DNA from: Dehalococcoidia bacterium
Lineage (GTDB): Bacteria; Chloroflexota; Dehalococcoidia; SAR202; UBA11138
DNA: 27,671 bases
Direction of reading: 5' to 3'
NCBI GenBank assembly: GCA_012270625.1
Contig: JAAXHZ010000205.1
Span: 1-27,671 of the forward strand
Below the pieces are notes generated by a model. The model was not told where the DNA came from. It was given only the letters and a program-made list of their open reading frames with translations, and ran no database searches. The position numbers and the translations under genes are program-made. This document shows, piece after piece, positions 1-7,802 of this stretch. The stretch's first letter is position 1. Each line of letters begins with the position of its first letter.

Positions 1-267
1 ACCGCTGATAACGACGACGACGATGACGAGAAGCAGACAGTCGATATGCGAATTCCTATTGCCATCCTCAAGGCCGGCCTGCACCTCCCCGGCATTCTCC
101 CCAACGCCGTGTCGAATGGTATCAATCGCGCCTTAGCAGAGCAGGGCGTAGGCCTCGATGTCCGCAAACTGAAGCATCGCGACATCGACCTGCTGATCCA
201 GACCTTGCAGAATATAGAGATCGATGTCAGCTCAGCAGACCAGCGTGTCTTGATCTATGTCGAATAG
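1..267 (+). CDS. C-terminal fragment of a SHOCT-like-domain protein (5' truncated)
   Basis: The frame is open to the left edge, so only the last 88 residues are visible; the ATG at 46 is internal. The visible part starts with an acidic run (DNDDDDDE), followed by a segment beginning RIPIAILKAGLHLPGILP and ending in a short hydrophobic strand (VLIYVE). From memory, this pattern of an amphipathic start, a helix-turn of the type 'NRALAEQGVGLDVRKL', and 'IETL..IEIDV' strands matches the C-terminus of SHOCT-like/YvlB-related bacterial proteins. Their role is unclear; some are linked to envelope stress or metal sensing. The gene ends 192 bases before the ABC transporter ATPase on the same strand, so co-transcription is possible but not shown. 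The family call is moderate and the function unknown. Confidence 0.6.
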   Translation, partial: TADNDDDDDEKQTVDMRIPIAILKAGLHLPGILPNAVSNGINRALAEQGVGLDVRKLKHRDIDLLIQTLQNIEIDVSSADQRVLIYVE

Positions 268-459
268 GACACGAGCATAACCTCCTTCTCGGCGCCGGAC
301 TCTGGAAGCTCCGCTGGCGCGAGAGCTAGGCCCGCCCCTTCGTCTCTAAAAGTCGTCCAATCGGTCTCAAGATTCCCATTGATACGGCGTCTGTCTAATG
401 CTACTCTAAAATAGAGAACGCTTGTACTGATAACGTGATTTTGGAGGCCCATACAGCTA

Positions 460-1434
460 ATGGAATATGCAGTCCAGACCGAGGGAATCGCTCGGTCATT
501 TGGAGACGTCAAAGCAGTAGATGGAATCGATCTACACATACCAAGCGGCGAGATATACGGATTCTTGGGACCGAATGGGGCAGGGAAGACCACGCTCGTT
601 CGGATGCTCATAACGCTGCTGATGCCGACCGCCGGTCGCGGCGCCGTGGCCGGGTACGACATAGTCAGGCAGTCGAATGACATCAGGCTCCGCATCGGCG
701 CGGCGCTTCAGGAAGCCGCACTCGATCCTAAGCAGACTGGACGCGAGATTCTGAGACTTCAGGGCAGGCTCTACGGGCTGTCCCGGCGTGAGGTCAACGC
801 TCGACTGGACAACCTGGCCGGTCTCATCGACATCGGAGACGCAATCGACCGGTTCGTAGGCACTTACTCCGGAGGGATGAAGCGCCGACTCGACCTTGCC
901 GCGGCTCTGATTCACAATCCGCAGATACTGTTCCTCGATGAGCCGACGACCGGACTCGACCCGATCAGCCGCAATCGCGTGTGGGAAGAAGTGCGGCGAG
1001 TCAACAGTGATCTCGGCGTCACTATCTTCCTGACTACACAGTACCTCGAAGAGGCCGACACGCTCGCCGATCGAGTTGGAATCATCAACCGCGGCAGGCT
1101 CATGGCCGAAGGCACGCCCTCCAGCCTGAAACGCTCGCTTGGCAACGACGTTATCATCGCTCAGGTGGATGGCCACGCAGAGGAGGCCCGCGAAGCCGTC
1201 ACCGGCCTTCCCGGAGTCGCCGCCGTCGAGACCCGGGGAAGCGAAGTGCTGATTCAGGTCTCCAACGGCGCGGCCGCAATCAGCGGCGTCGCCCTGGCGC
1301 TGAACCAGAGAAGCGTCGATGTCAGCGAGATCATTCTCCGCACACCAACACTTGACGATGTCTTCCTCAGCGTGGCCGGTGCGCGCATGGAGGAAGAGGC
1401 CGAGCCCGAAGAGGAGCCGTCACCCGTCCGCTGA
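460..1434 (+). CDS. ABC exporter ATP-binding subunit, DrrA-type
   Basis: This is the cytoplasmic ATPase of a drug/antibiotic-type ABC-2 exporter, 324 residues. Walker A is GPNGAGKT at 37-44, the Q-loop is Q84, the signature is YSGGM at 136-140, and Walker B ILFLDE at 156-161 is followed by the D-loop. The switch region reads TTQYLEEAD, with Gln where most ABC ATPases have the switch His; this substitution is characteristic of the DrrA/daunorubicin-resistance branch. A regulatory domain of about 100 residues follows and ends in an acidic Glu/Pro-rich tail. The start ATG has GGAGG about 12 bases upstream. The permease gene follows after 42 bases on the same strand, so the two form a transporter operon. 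The substrate cannot be inferred. Confidence 0.95.
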   Translation: MEYAVQTEGIARSFGDVKAVDGIDLHIPSGEIYGFLGPNGAGKTTLVRMLITLLMPTAGRGAVAGYDIVRQSNDIRLRIGAALQEAALDPKQTGREILRLQGRLYGLSRREVNARLDNLAGLIDIGDAIDRFVGTYSGGMKRRLDLAAALIHNPQILFLDEPTTGLDPISRNRVWEEVRRVNSDLGVTIFLTTQYLEEADTLADRVGIINRGRLMAEGTPSSLKRSLGNDVIIAQVDGHAEEAREAVTGLPGVAAVETRGSEVLIQVSNGAAAISGVALALNQRSVDVSEIILRTPTLDDVFLSVAGARMEEEAEPEEEPSPVR

Positions 1435-1476
1435 TCACCGACACCCCATACCTCATTCACAATACGGAGTACCCAT

Positions 1477-2280
1477 TTGAACCCTGCGACTTTGACACAG
1501 ACACACATACGCGCGCGCCACGCCGGATTCTTCTCCGATGTACTCTCCGTCGCCATCCGCGCCCTGCGCTCGATCCCCCGGGACCCTGAAGCGATCTACC
1601 CTGCCTTGTTCATACCGGTGTTCTTCTTCGCGATCAACGTAGGCGCGTTGCAGGACATGGCCGAACGCATTCCGGGAGTTGACTACAAGGCGTTTCAGCT
1701 GCCGGTCGCGATAATCTTCGCGGTCACTGGAATTTCACGGGCAGTCACGCTCGTCACCGACATTCAAACCGGCTACTTCGACAGACTGGCGCTTACGCCG
1801 GTCAGTCGGCTGGCGCTGCTTCTCGGACTCACAGTCGCCGACTTTACACTTGTCGTTGCGCTCACACTTCCGGTAATAGCCATAGGATTCATTGTAGGAG
1901 TCACGTTCGCATCGGGACCGCTCGGCCTGCTGCTGTTCATCCTGATGTCGGGGCTCTGGGGCCTGGTATTCACCGGGTTCCCATACGCGATCGCTCTCAA
2001 GACCGGCAACCCGGCGGCGGTGAACTCCAGCTTCCTTCTGTTCTTCCCGTTCGTGTTTCTAACGACGGTGTTCGTCCCGAAAGAGGCTATGACCGGCTGG
2101 CTGGCAACTGTTGCGACCTACAACCCGGTCACTTATCTGCTTGCCGCGCTCCGTTCGCTCATAGTCACAGGCTGGGACGTCCAGGATCTACTGGGAGGCT
2201 TCGCATGCATCGCCGGGGTCGGCTTGATCAGCGGCCCTCTCGCCCTTGCCGCCCTCCGAGGCCGCACCCGCAGGCGGTGA
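1477..2280 (+). CDS. ABC-2 type transporter permease, DrrB-type
   Basis: This is the membrane subunit of the exporter powered by the preceding ATPase, 267 residues. About six hydrophobic segments are visible, starting near residue 40 (AIYPALFIPVFFFAINVGAL) and ending with a C-terminal segment before a basic tail (RGRTRRR). The block 'TGYFDRLALTPVSRLALLLG' is the usual ABC-2 intracellular coupling region, and 'YNPVTYLLAALRSL' near residue 220 is also family-typical. The start is TTG at 1477, with GGAG at 1466-1469 (7-base spacing). Convergent HelD ends 30 bases downstream, and I see no convincing terminator in the gap. Confidence 0.9.
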   Translation: MNPATLTQTHIRARHAGFFSDVLSVAIRALRSIPRDPEAIYPALFIPVFFFAINVGALQDMAERIPGVDYKAFQLPVAIIFAVTGISRAVTLVTDIQTGYFDRLALTPVSRLALLLGLTVADFTLVVALTLPVIAIGFIVGVTFASGPLGLLLFILMSGLWGLVFTGFPYAIALKTGNPAAVNSSFLLFFPFVFLTTVFVPKEAMTGWLATVATYNPVTYLLAALRSLIVTGWDVQDLLGGFACIAGVGLISGPLALAALRGRTRRR

Positions 2281-2310
2281 TCCACGTTGACTTGACGCGA
2301 CTTTACCCGA

Positions 2311-4629
2311 CTATCTGCGATGCCACGTTATCCCTTGCTCGGATACCTCGTCCAGAATTGGCGAACGCCTCCCTGACCAGTGAATGCCGAGATAGTGCTT
2401 GGCGCGCGTTGTCGCGAGGTACAGCAGCTTCTTGTTGAACAGGGTATCGCTGAACGAATCGTTGACGCCCATCACCATCACCGCGTCGTACTCCAGCCCC
2501 TTCACGTCTGGTATCCGCGCAAGAATTGTCTGTGAGTTGTCGGTATGCCGATCGCCAATATCAACGATCCTTTCATATCCTCGCTCAGTGCAGAACTCCC
2601 GGAACCGATTAAGGTTCTGAGCGTCTCTTGCCAGTATTGCGATGACCGAGTCCTCCTGCAATACCGTCAATCGAATCCTCTCCACGTCGTCGAGCACGGC
2701 CTCGTACATTGCAGACAGGTTTCTTGAACGGCTGTACTCCACTCGAGCGCCCTCTCGCTCGAACGGGATGGGTGCCGCGATGTTCCTGTCGAACGTCCTG
2801 AGGATTCTGTTGGTGAACACCGTTATCTGCCTGGTCGATCTGTACGATCTGCGAGCGCGCTGAACCGCGATCTCGGATCTTCCGAAGACCCGCTCCACGT
2901 CGCGCCATCTCTCTATTCCGCGATAGGGTGTGAGCCTCTGCGCAGTGTCTCCCAAGATGGTGAACCAGTTGTTCGATGAGCTTATCCCTAGCAGCTTGAA
3001 TTCGATAGGAGATATGTCCTGCGCCTCGTCAACTACGATGTGCCTGAACCTGCTCTCGATTGTCCCGTTCATCAGGTGGTCGAGGTAGGTAAGCGCACCC
3101 ATGTCAGCATCGCCAAACACGTTGATACTGTCGTCACTGACAGACTCTGCTAGTGTCTGCGCGTCTTCGGCGCTCAGCCTGTCTCCGGCCAGTGTGAGCA
3201 TCTTCTCCGTATCTGATAGTAGCGTTATGTACTCCTGTCGGAAGTCTATGTGTGGCCAAGCCGGTTCACACCACGCTATGACAGCATTCCTTATGAGCCT
3301 CCTCCCCCTCTCGATTTCGTTGCGTTCGCGTCTCTCTCGCTCCAGCGACTCACGACCACCGATTCTCCTCTGCGCTCCGGCGCGGCGCGCCCGAATGCCA
3401 ACGGGACCGCGCTGTTCGACCAGCCCGCTGATTCTACGAATGAACTCCTCTCTCTGGCGATTGAGGAACAGTTGGCTCGCTCGTCCCGGCAGAACTTCTC
3501 TTAATGCATCTCTGACCTGCTCCCTGGTCACTCTCACATTGGAATCCGGCCCCAGGACAGGCCCCAGATTCCGGCAACTCCGCCTGATCTCGGCTGTCAT
3601 ATCTGCTACGTGCTTGTCCATGGCGTCCGCCATAGCCAGCGACCCCTTGAAAGTCTCGACCTTCTCATCGAAGTCTCGAACTTCGCCCCTGCTCAGCAAG
3701 TTGTTCCAGATTCTCGGTCTGAAGCGCACCCGACTGTCTGACAGCTTTTCGCCGAGCCATTCGCTGAACCTTACACGATGCACGCCCGCGGCCACGCCGA
3801 GCCCAGGCAGAATGTCGTCGGCATTCTCCAGAAATGCCTGCGATGGTCCCACGAGAAGTGTCGTATCGGGAGTTGGGCGCTCGCGTTCGGCAATGTCACT
3901 GAAAGGAGATAGCAGATAGGCGATCCTATGAAGCCCGATTTCGCTCTTGCCGCTGCCCGCGGAACCCTGAACTATTACCACGGTGTCATCGACATTGGCG
4001 ATGCTCTCATACTGATCAGGCTCGATCGTCTCGACGATGACCGTCAGCTGTCCGTCGTCGGGGCCTGTGCTGCTTAGCTGACTTGCCAAAAGCTCCTGCC
4101 TTGCCGAGTCTGCGGCCGGCAGCATACGCCTGAAGATGTCGCTTAGGTCTTCGAGATTCCCTTCCCGGATACGCAGATGTCGCTTGAGGTCCACACGTGT
4201 CGCAATGTACCCTCTCGGCGCTGTGTACCCATCCTCGGAGCTCTGCGTGTACCACAGCCTTCCAACGGGCGCGGTCCAGCTGAAGACATCCTTGTCTAGG
4301 ATACTCGTCCCACCCAAGTAGATAACTCGGATTGGTATAGAAGTTCCATCTGACCCCTCTGAGTCTGGGACTGCGTCACCTTCGCGTCTATGGTAGTAGT
4401 CGAGACGTCCAAAGTACGGTTGATCCAAGGCTGTCCAGAAGCTGTCAGACTGCGCCTGCAGGACTCGCTGGATTTCATCGGCGGTCTGCTGGTGGTCCGC
4501 CGTCGCTGGCATCTGAGCCTCCAGCCGACTGTGCTCCTCCTTGATGAACTGCATGACATCGGCCAGCTTCCGACTCTCCTCGTCGAAAGCCTGCTCAGCC
4601 CGCCGGGCTTCTGCCTCATGCTGGTCCAT
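2311..4629 (-). CDS. helD: HelD-like superfamily 1 helicase / RNA polymerase-associated motor
   Basis: UvrD/Rep-superfamily ATPase of the HelD type, 772 residues. HelD proteins bind RNA polymerase and remove it from DNA using an N-terminal coiled coil that enters the secondary channel. Visible features are a charged, helical N-terminus (about 1-60), Walker A GSAGSGKS at 222-229, a long 1A insertion rich in Arg/Glu (about 320-450), motif II DEAQD at 534-538, motif III GDTAQR at 560-565, motif V VKGLEYDAV at 709-717 and motif VI LATTRAK at 738-744. All helicase motifs are intact. The start is ATG 4629, because AAGGAGG lies 5 bases upstream; an in-frame ATG at 4647 would put that site inside the gene. 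The 1A insertion and missing UvrD C-terminal extension favour HelD over UvrD/PcrA. Two small genes lie upstream on the same strand. Confidence 0.9.
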   Translation of the reverse strand: MDQHEAEARRAEQAFDEESRKLADVMQFIKEEHSRLEAQMPATADHQQTADEIQRVLQAQSDSFWTALDQPYFGRLDYYHRREGDAVPDSEGSDGTSIPIRVIYLGGTSILDKDVFSWTAPVGRLWYTQSSEDGYTAPRGYIATRVDLKRHLRIREGNLEDLSDIFRRMLPAADSARQELLASQLSSTGPDDGQLTVIVETIEPDQYESIANVDDTVVIVQGSAGSGKSEIGLHRIAYLLSPFSDIAERERPTPDTTLLVGPSQAFLENADDILPGLGVAAGVHRVRFSEWLGEKLSDSRVRFRPRIWNNLLSRGEVRDFDEKVETFKGSLAMADAMDKHVADMTAEIRRSCRNLGPVLGPDSNVRVTREQVRDALREVLPGRASQLFLNRQREEFIRRISGLVEQRGPVGIRARRAGAQRRIGGRESLERERRERNEIERGRRLIRNAVIAWCEPAWPHIDFRQEYITLLSDTEKMLTLAGDRLSAEDAQTLAESVSDDSINVFGDADMGALTYLDHLMNGTIESRFRHIVVDEAQDISPIEFKLLGISSSNNWFTILGDTAQRLTPYRGIERWRDVERVFGRSEIAVQRARRSYRSTRQITVFTNRILRTFDRNIAAPIPFEREGARVEYSRSRNLSAMYEAVLDDVERIRLTVLQEDSVIAILARDAQNLNRFREFCTERGYERIVDIGDRHTDNSQTILARIPDVKGLEYDAVMVMGVNDSFSDTLFNKKLLYLATTRAKHYLGIHWSGRRSPILDEVSEQGITWHRR

Positions 4630-4634
4630 CCTGA

Positions 4635-4641
4635 CCTCCTT
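4635..4641 (-). promoter_or_regulatory. Ribosome binding site deciding the HelD start
   Basis: AAGGAGG on the minus strand, 5 bases from ATG 4629. It matches the anti-Shine-Dalgarno sequence almost perfectly and favours this start over the in-frame ATGs at 4647/4644. Confidence 0.75.
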
Positions 4642-4671
4642 CATCATTGCTGGGTCACCTGCTGTGCGTCA

Positions 4672-5001
4672 TCAGTTGCGCCTGCTCCAATCTTCAAACC
4701 ACAGTATGTGCTCCCGTAATCTCATGTCGGATAGGTGACGCCGATTGCTATGCCCGATATGCCAAGCCTGATGCTGCCGACACCAGTACGCTTGGATGTC
4801 GTCACAGACGAGCCGATGGTTATGCTCACTGACCGCCTTTGTCGCCTCTATGTATGAGTAAGCCCTCTTCGTAGTGCACGATCGTCTCACTGGCCTAAAC
4901 CCGATCGATCTGTAAATGTCGCCGCGTCTTCTCAAGTCATCTTCCTCCCAGGGCTCTCTGTAGCCCAATTTGTGCACCGGCCGACCGGAAAGTTGTGTCA
5001 A
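4672..5001 (-). CDS. Small hypothetical protein with a Cys/His 'C..H..WHIGH' C-terminus
   Basis: A 109-residue protein I cannot assign. Its C-terminal half reads like a conserved small-protein module: 'KRAYSYIEATKAV', then 'AYWCRQHQAWHIGHSNR'. This resembles, from memory, short phage- or plasmid-associated proteins ending in 'Y.C..C..WH.GH', although here the second Cys of the zinc-like pair is His. The N-terminus is rich in Arg and charged residues. The start is TTG 5001 with only a weak upstream GAGACAGG; GTG 4977 is an alternative. It lies 42 bases upstream of helD and 65 bases downstream of another small gene on the same strand, suggesting one transcript. Coding status is likely but not certain. 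Confidence 0.5.
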   Translation of the reverse strand: MTQLSGRPVHKLGYREPWEEDDLRRRGDIYRSIGFRPVRRSCTTKRAYSYIEATKAVSEHNHRLVCDDIQAYWCRQHQAWHIGHSNRRHLSDMRLREHILWFEDWSRRN

Positions 5002-5066
5002 AACAGCCGAACCTGTCTCGGTTGCTTGTTTGCGTGAGTCCTGTATCCTACAGCCTGCTCGTTACC

Positions 5067-5288
5067 TCACCACGGCACGTCATCCTCGTCTTCGTCCTCC
5101 AACTCATCATTCCCATCCGTCGCCTCGATATTCGACTGCTTCGGTTCAGAATGCTGACCCTCCTCCAGACCTTCGAAGTATCGTAATGTCGTCTCCAACG
5201 CTTGAATGTCTCTATCGATGCGCCGTTTCTGTTCTTGGAGCCTCTGGATCTCCGCTCGAAGATCGCTTATCGTTGATGGGCTGACCAT
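5067..5288 (-). CDS. Small coiled-coil protein with acidic tail
   Basis: A 73-residue protein of unknown function. Residues about 5-45 form an amphipathic coiled coil (ISDLRAEIQRLQEQKRRIDR and onward), and the last 15 residues are almost all acidic, ending DEDEDDVPW. The ATG at 5288 has GAGG about 8-12 bases upstream, a reasonable start. It is the first gene after the terminator at 5389-5414 and probably begins the transcript that continues into the 109-residue protein and HelD. The shape (short coiled coil plus acidic tail) would suit a protein-protein adaptor, but that is inference only. Confidence 0.6.
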   Translation of the reverse strand: MVSPSTISDLRAEIQRLQEQKRRIDRDIQALETTLRYFEGLEEGQHSEPKQSNIEATDGNDELEDEDEDDVPW

Positions 5289-5388
5289 GTACTCTTCCTC
5301 ACTAGGCTGTCGTGATTAGTCATGGTAATCCTACATCACTCACCCTGCGCTCGCCTCTTTCACCCAACGTCCGGTCACAACACACGCG

Positions 5389-5414
5389 AAAAGGCGGACC
5401 CAACCGGGCCCGCC
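5389..5414 (-). terminator. Rho-independent terminator after the nucleotidyltransferase-HEPN gene
   Basis: On the minus strand the sequence is GGCGGGCCC, loop GGTT, GGGTCCGCC, then TTTTCGCG. The 9-bp stem contains one G-T wobble, the loop is 4 bases, and the T tract follows immediately. It lies 31 bases past the stop of the nucleotidyltransferase-HEPN gene and separates that transcript from the HelD group. Confidence 0.8.
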
Positions 5415-5445
5415 CTCAATTCTTGGCTCCGCTGGAACGGGGCCG

Positions 5446-6234
5446 TCAGCCAAGCAACTCCTTGACTGCCCTAACGAACTCGCGCGCTGTTTCGACAGCC
5501 GAGGCGACATCACTTTCAGTGAAGTCCACCTCCAGCTGGTAGTCGCTCTGACGGCGAAGCTCATAGGTCTCGCCCAGCGCTCCGGCCAGTGTCGCATCGA
5601 ACATGCCTGTCGTGACGTAGCGCAAACCAAACTGGTTAGCGACACCCCCGTGCGTTCTTGGAGGCCTACTATCGGTTCTCGCCAACGCAGCGGACGCGGC
5701 ATAGAACATCGCGTAGTATGCTCGTCCGGCGGCGTTTCTCAGACTGCCCCTGTCCAGCGAATACTCGGCATCACCGAGCGCTTCGTCCGCAAGTTCCAGG
5801 AAGCGGGTTACGCGCCTCTCCATCATGACCTCGATCTCCGAGTCGGACATCCGAGCGCTGTCAGCACGTGCCTTCGAGAAGATACCCGTGTCATATAGGA
5901 CCACTCCGTCTTCTATGATGTTCATGATCAGAGGCGAGCCCAGCTTCAGGAACTTCAGAAACTCGCTCCTGTCGTATGCGGTTGTCTCAACGAAGAACTG
6001 GTACCCAGTCTCTTGCGCCTGGTCGAACTGGACATTCCTGATTTCCCTTCCGATGCTGTCATCAGCCGACCCAACGACCAGCACATCGACATCGCTGTCG
6101 GGCTTGGCTTCCCCCCTTGCGACCGACCCATACAGCACGATCGATCCCACTCGATCCCCGAGCGCAGTCCGAACCCGCCGAGCAAAGTCCTCAGCGGCCG
6201 TCCTGAGCCTCTCGGTGTAAGTCGTCTCGGTCAT
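5446..6234 (-). CDS. Single-chain nucleotidyltransferase (MNT) - HEPN domain protein
   Basis: 262 residues with two domains that are usually separate toxin-antitoxin partners. The N-terminal nucleotidyltransferase domain (about 10-115) has the pol-beta motif GSVARG...SDVDV, with catalytic Asp48 and Asp50 and a probable third acidic residue, Glu83. The C-terminal HEPN domain (about 130-262) matches the PF05168 pattern closely: 'LRNAAGRAYYAMFYAASAAL', then 'THGGVANQFG', then 'YELRRQSDYQLEVDF'. An R-x4-H arrangement (Arg190, His195) sits where HEPN ribonucleases carry their motif, but the usual following Tyr is absent. The start is ATG 6234, with AGGA 8 bases away; the in-frame ATG at 6252 has its only purine run directly abutting the codon. 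It follows the amidase after about 40 bases and ends just before the terminator. Confidence 0.88.
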   Translation of the reverse strand: MTETTYTERLRTAAEDFARRVRTALGDRVGSIVLYGSVARGEAKPDSDVDVLVVGSADDSIGREIRNVQFDQAQETGYQFFVETTAYDRSEFLKFLKLGSPLIMNIIEDGVVLYDTGIFSKARADSARMSDSEIEVMMERRVTRFLELADEALGDAEYSLDRGSLRNAAGRAYYAMFYAASAALARTDSRPPRTHGGVANQFGLRYVTTGMFDATLAGALGETYELRRQSDYQLEVDFTESDVASAVETAREFVRAVKELLG

Positions 6235-6273
6235 TGATGGAGTCCTGACCATCTCCGGTCGTCTGGTGTGGTC

Positions 6274-7725
6274 TCAATAACCTGGAGGAGGGCGAAATCC
6301 GGAGAACTCGGCCTCCAGGAGAGAAGCGAACTGTATTGGCGTGTGGTCTTCCAGATACGGCCCGACAGCCTGTAGGCCTATGGGCAGGCCTGAACGAGTC
6401 AAGCCCACTGGAAACGCGGTCGCAGGCTGACCGCACAGCGTGGCAACTGCGGGGTACACGGTCTGTAGTCCGTATGGTACTTCAGAGCCGTTGACATCCA
6501 GCGTTCGCCTGGGCCACGGCGCATCTGTGTGTGGAAACGCCGGAACAATGGTTATCGGGGCGATAACCACGTCCCATGCTGTGAAGAACTCACGGTACGC
6601 CTTGCGATAAAGCTCCCTCTCCTGGAGCCATCCTATGAAATCTACTCCGGTGGCTTCGATGCCGTTTGCCATAGCGATCTGGAACTCGTCGCCGGTCGCG
6701 CGCATGTTGTCAGCGAGATGGTGTCGCTCTTCGACGCTTCCAGACGAGGTCATCAGCCCCAGGATGGACGAATACACTCGTTGATGGCCGAGCAGGTCTC
6801 CAAAGATCGAGGGCTGCGTCTCCTCGACGGATGCGCCCCTATCTATTAGTTCCTCTACAAGGCGTTCTTGAGCGGCTAGAATCTCGTCATCCACTGGAAG
6901 CCATTCGATAGGCGGCATCACGGCTACCCGGAAGTCTGAAAGTCTGGTGTGCCTCGGTGGTGGAATCTCTAGTTTCCAGGCAACGTCTTCACCAACGTCT
7001 GGACCGGAAACTACGTCGAGTCCGAGCGCCAGGTCTTCAGCCGTGCGAGCGAGTGGCCCCTGGACAGCCATGGTCGCGGCCGGATTAGGAATAGGAGAAC
7101 CTGGGAAGTGTCCGCTTCGGGCAAGGGCCGTCTCACTAGGCTTGTGTCCATAGACTCCGCAGAAGGCGGCTGGAACTCGAATCGAACCTCCTATGTCGCT
7201 GCCGAACTCCAGAGGTGTCAGGCCTGCGGCAACGGCGGCGGCGCCCCCGCCTGTGCTTCCTCCAGGGGTTCGGTCCAGGTCCCAGGGGTTGTTCGTGCGG
7301 CCAAAGATCGGGTTCGAGGACTGCCAGTCCGCAGCATACGGTGGAACATTGGTCTTGCCCATGATGACCGCGCCTGCCTCCCTTACACGGGCCACAAGGC
7401 GAGAGTCTAGCTCAGGCACGCGGTTGGCAAACGCCTCGACGCCTGCCGTGCCGGGGAGCCCAGCGACGTCGATACAGTCCTTGATTGTGAGAGGAAGGCC
7501 GAGTAGAGGCGCGTCCACTCCTCTGGTCCTGTCAGTGTCTGTCTTTTCCGCGACCGTACGCGCGTGGTCGTAGTCTGGGGTAACGATCGCATTCAGCGTC
7601 GGATTGAATTTCTCGATACGCTCCAGGTGGAACTCCAGGAGTTCCGAGGCGGACACCACTCGATTCTGGAGCGCTCGCACCATGGAGACCGCTGAGGAAT
7701 ACGGCTCAAACTTGAAATCCGTCAT
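6274..7725 (-). CDS. Amidase signature family hydrolase (GatA-like)
   Basis: 483-residue cytoplasmic amidase that hydrolyses C-N amide bonds through a Ser-cisSer-Lys triad. The triad is visible: Lys82 in TIKDC, cis-Ser157 in GGSTGGG and nucleophile Ser181 in DIGGSIR. The 24-residue spacing between the serines equals that of fatty-acid amide hydrolase. The region after the triad (VPAAFCGVYGHKPS) and the C-terminal 'CGQPATAFPVGLTRSGLPIG' are also family-typical. Length fits the family. No gatB or gatC lies nearby, so it is more likely a catabolic amidase than the tRNA amidotransferase subunit; the substrate is unknown. GAGGTGA lies just upstream of the ATG. A strong hairpin (7744-7777) separates it from the NHL gene, and the nucleotidyltransferase-HEPN gene follows closely. 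Confidence 0.95.
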   Translation of the reverse strand: MTDFKFEPYSSAVSMVRALQNRVVSASELLEFHLERIEKFNPTLNAIVTPDYDHARTVAEKTDTDRTRGVDAPLLGLPLTIKDCIDVAGLPGTAGVEAFANRVPELDSRLVARVREAGAVIMGKTNVPPYAADWQSSNPIFGRTNNPWDLDRTPGGSTGGGAAAVAAGLTPLEFGSDIGGSIRVPAAFCGVYGHKPSETALARSGHFPGSPIPNPAATMAVQGPLARTAEDLALGLDVVSGPDVGEDVAWKLEIPPPRHTRLSDFRVAVMPPIEWLPVDDEILAAQERLVEELIDRGASVEETQPSIFGDLLGHQRVYSSILGLMTSSGSVEERHHLADNMRATGDEFQIAMANGIEATGVDFIGWLQERELYRKAYREFFTAWDVVIAPITIVPAFPHTDAPWPRRTLDVNGSEVPYGLQTVYPAVATLCGQPATAFPVGLTRSGLPIGLQAVGPYLEDHTPIQFASLLEAEFSGFRPPPGY

Positions 7726-7743
7726 TCGATCACCTCTATGAAC

Positions 7744-7777
7744 GAATACGGCGGGTCCGCAAGGGCCCGCCGTATTC
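7744..7777. terminator. 15-bp hairpin between the NHL gene and the amidase
   Basis: The arms are 7744-7758 and 7763-7777 with a GCAA loop on the plus strand. As plus-strand RNA the stem has 15 pairs including one G-U wobble; as minus-strand RNA, the sense of the flanking genes, one wobble becomes a C-A mismatch, leaving 12 outer and 2 inner pairs. No T tract follows on the minus strand. It sits 23 bases past the NHL stop and directly before the amidase ribosome binding site. It could be a weak terminator, a processing site or a translation-modulating stem. The arm GGGCCCGCC also occurs in the terminator at 5389-5414. Confidence 0.55.
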
Positions 7778-7802
7778 TTCTCTGTGCGGTTTTTCGCCCG
7801 GC

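Noticed and set aside
379..412. Possible promoter TTGATA ... TAAAAT before the ABC operon
   Set aside because: The spacer is 22 bases, too long for sigma-70. The overlapping CTCTA-AAA-TAGAG dyad at 404-416 is short and may be chance.
532..1176. 214-codon minus-strand open frame under the ABC ATPase
   Set aside because: The opposite strand carries an intact ABC ATPase with all motifs; this frame has no recognisable pattern.
3101..3919. 272-codon plus-strand open frame inside helD
   Set aside because: It is rich in Ser, Arg and Pro with no domain pattern and lies fully antisense to intact helicase motifs.
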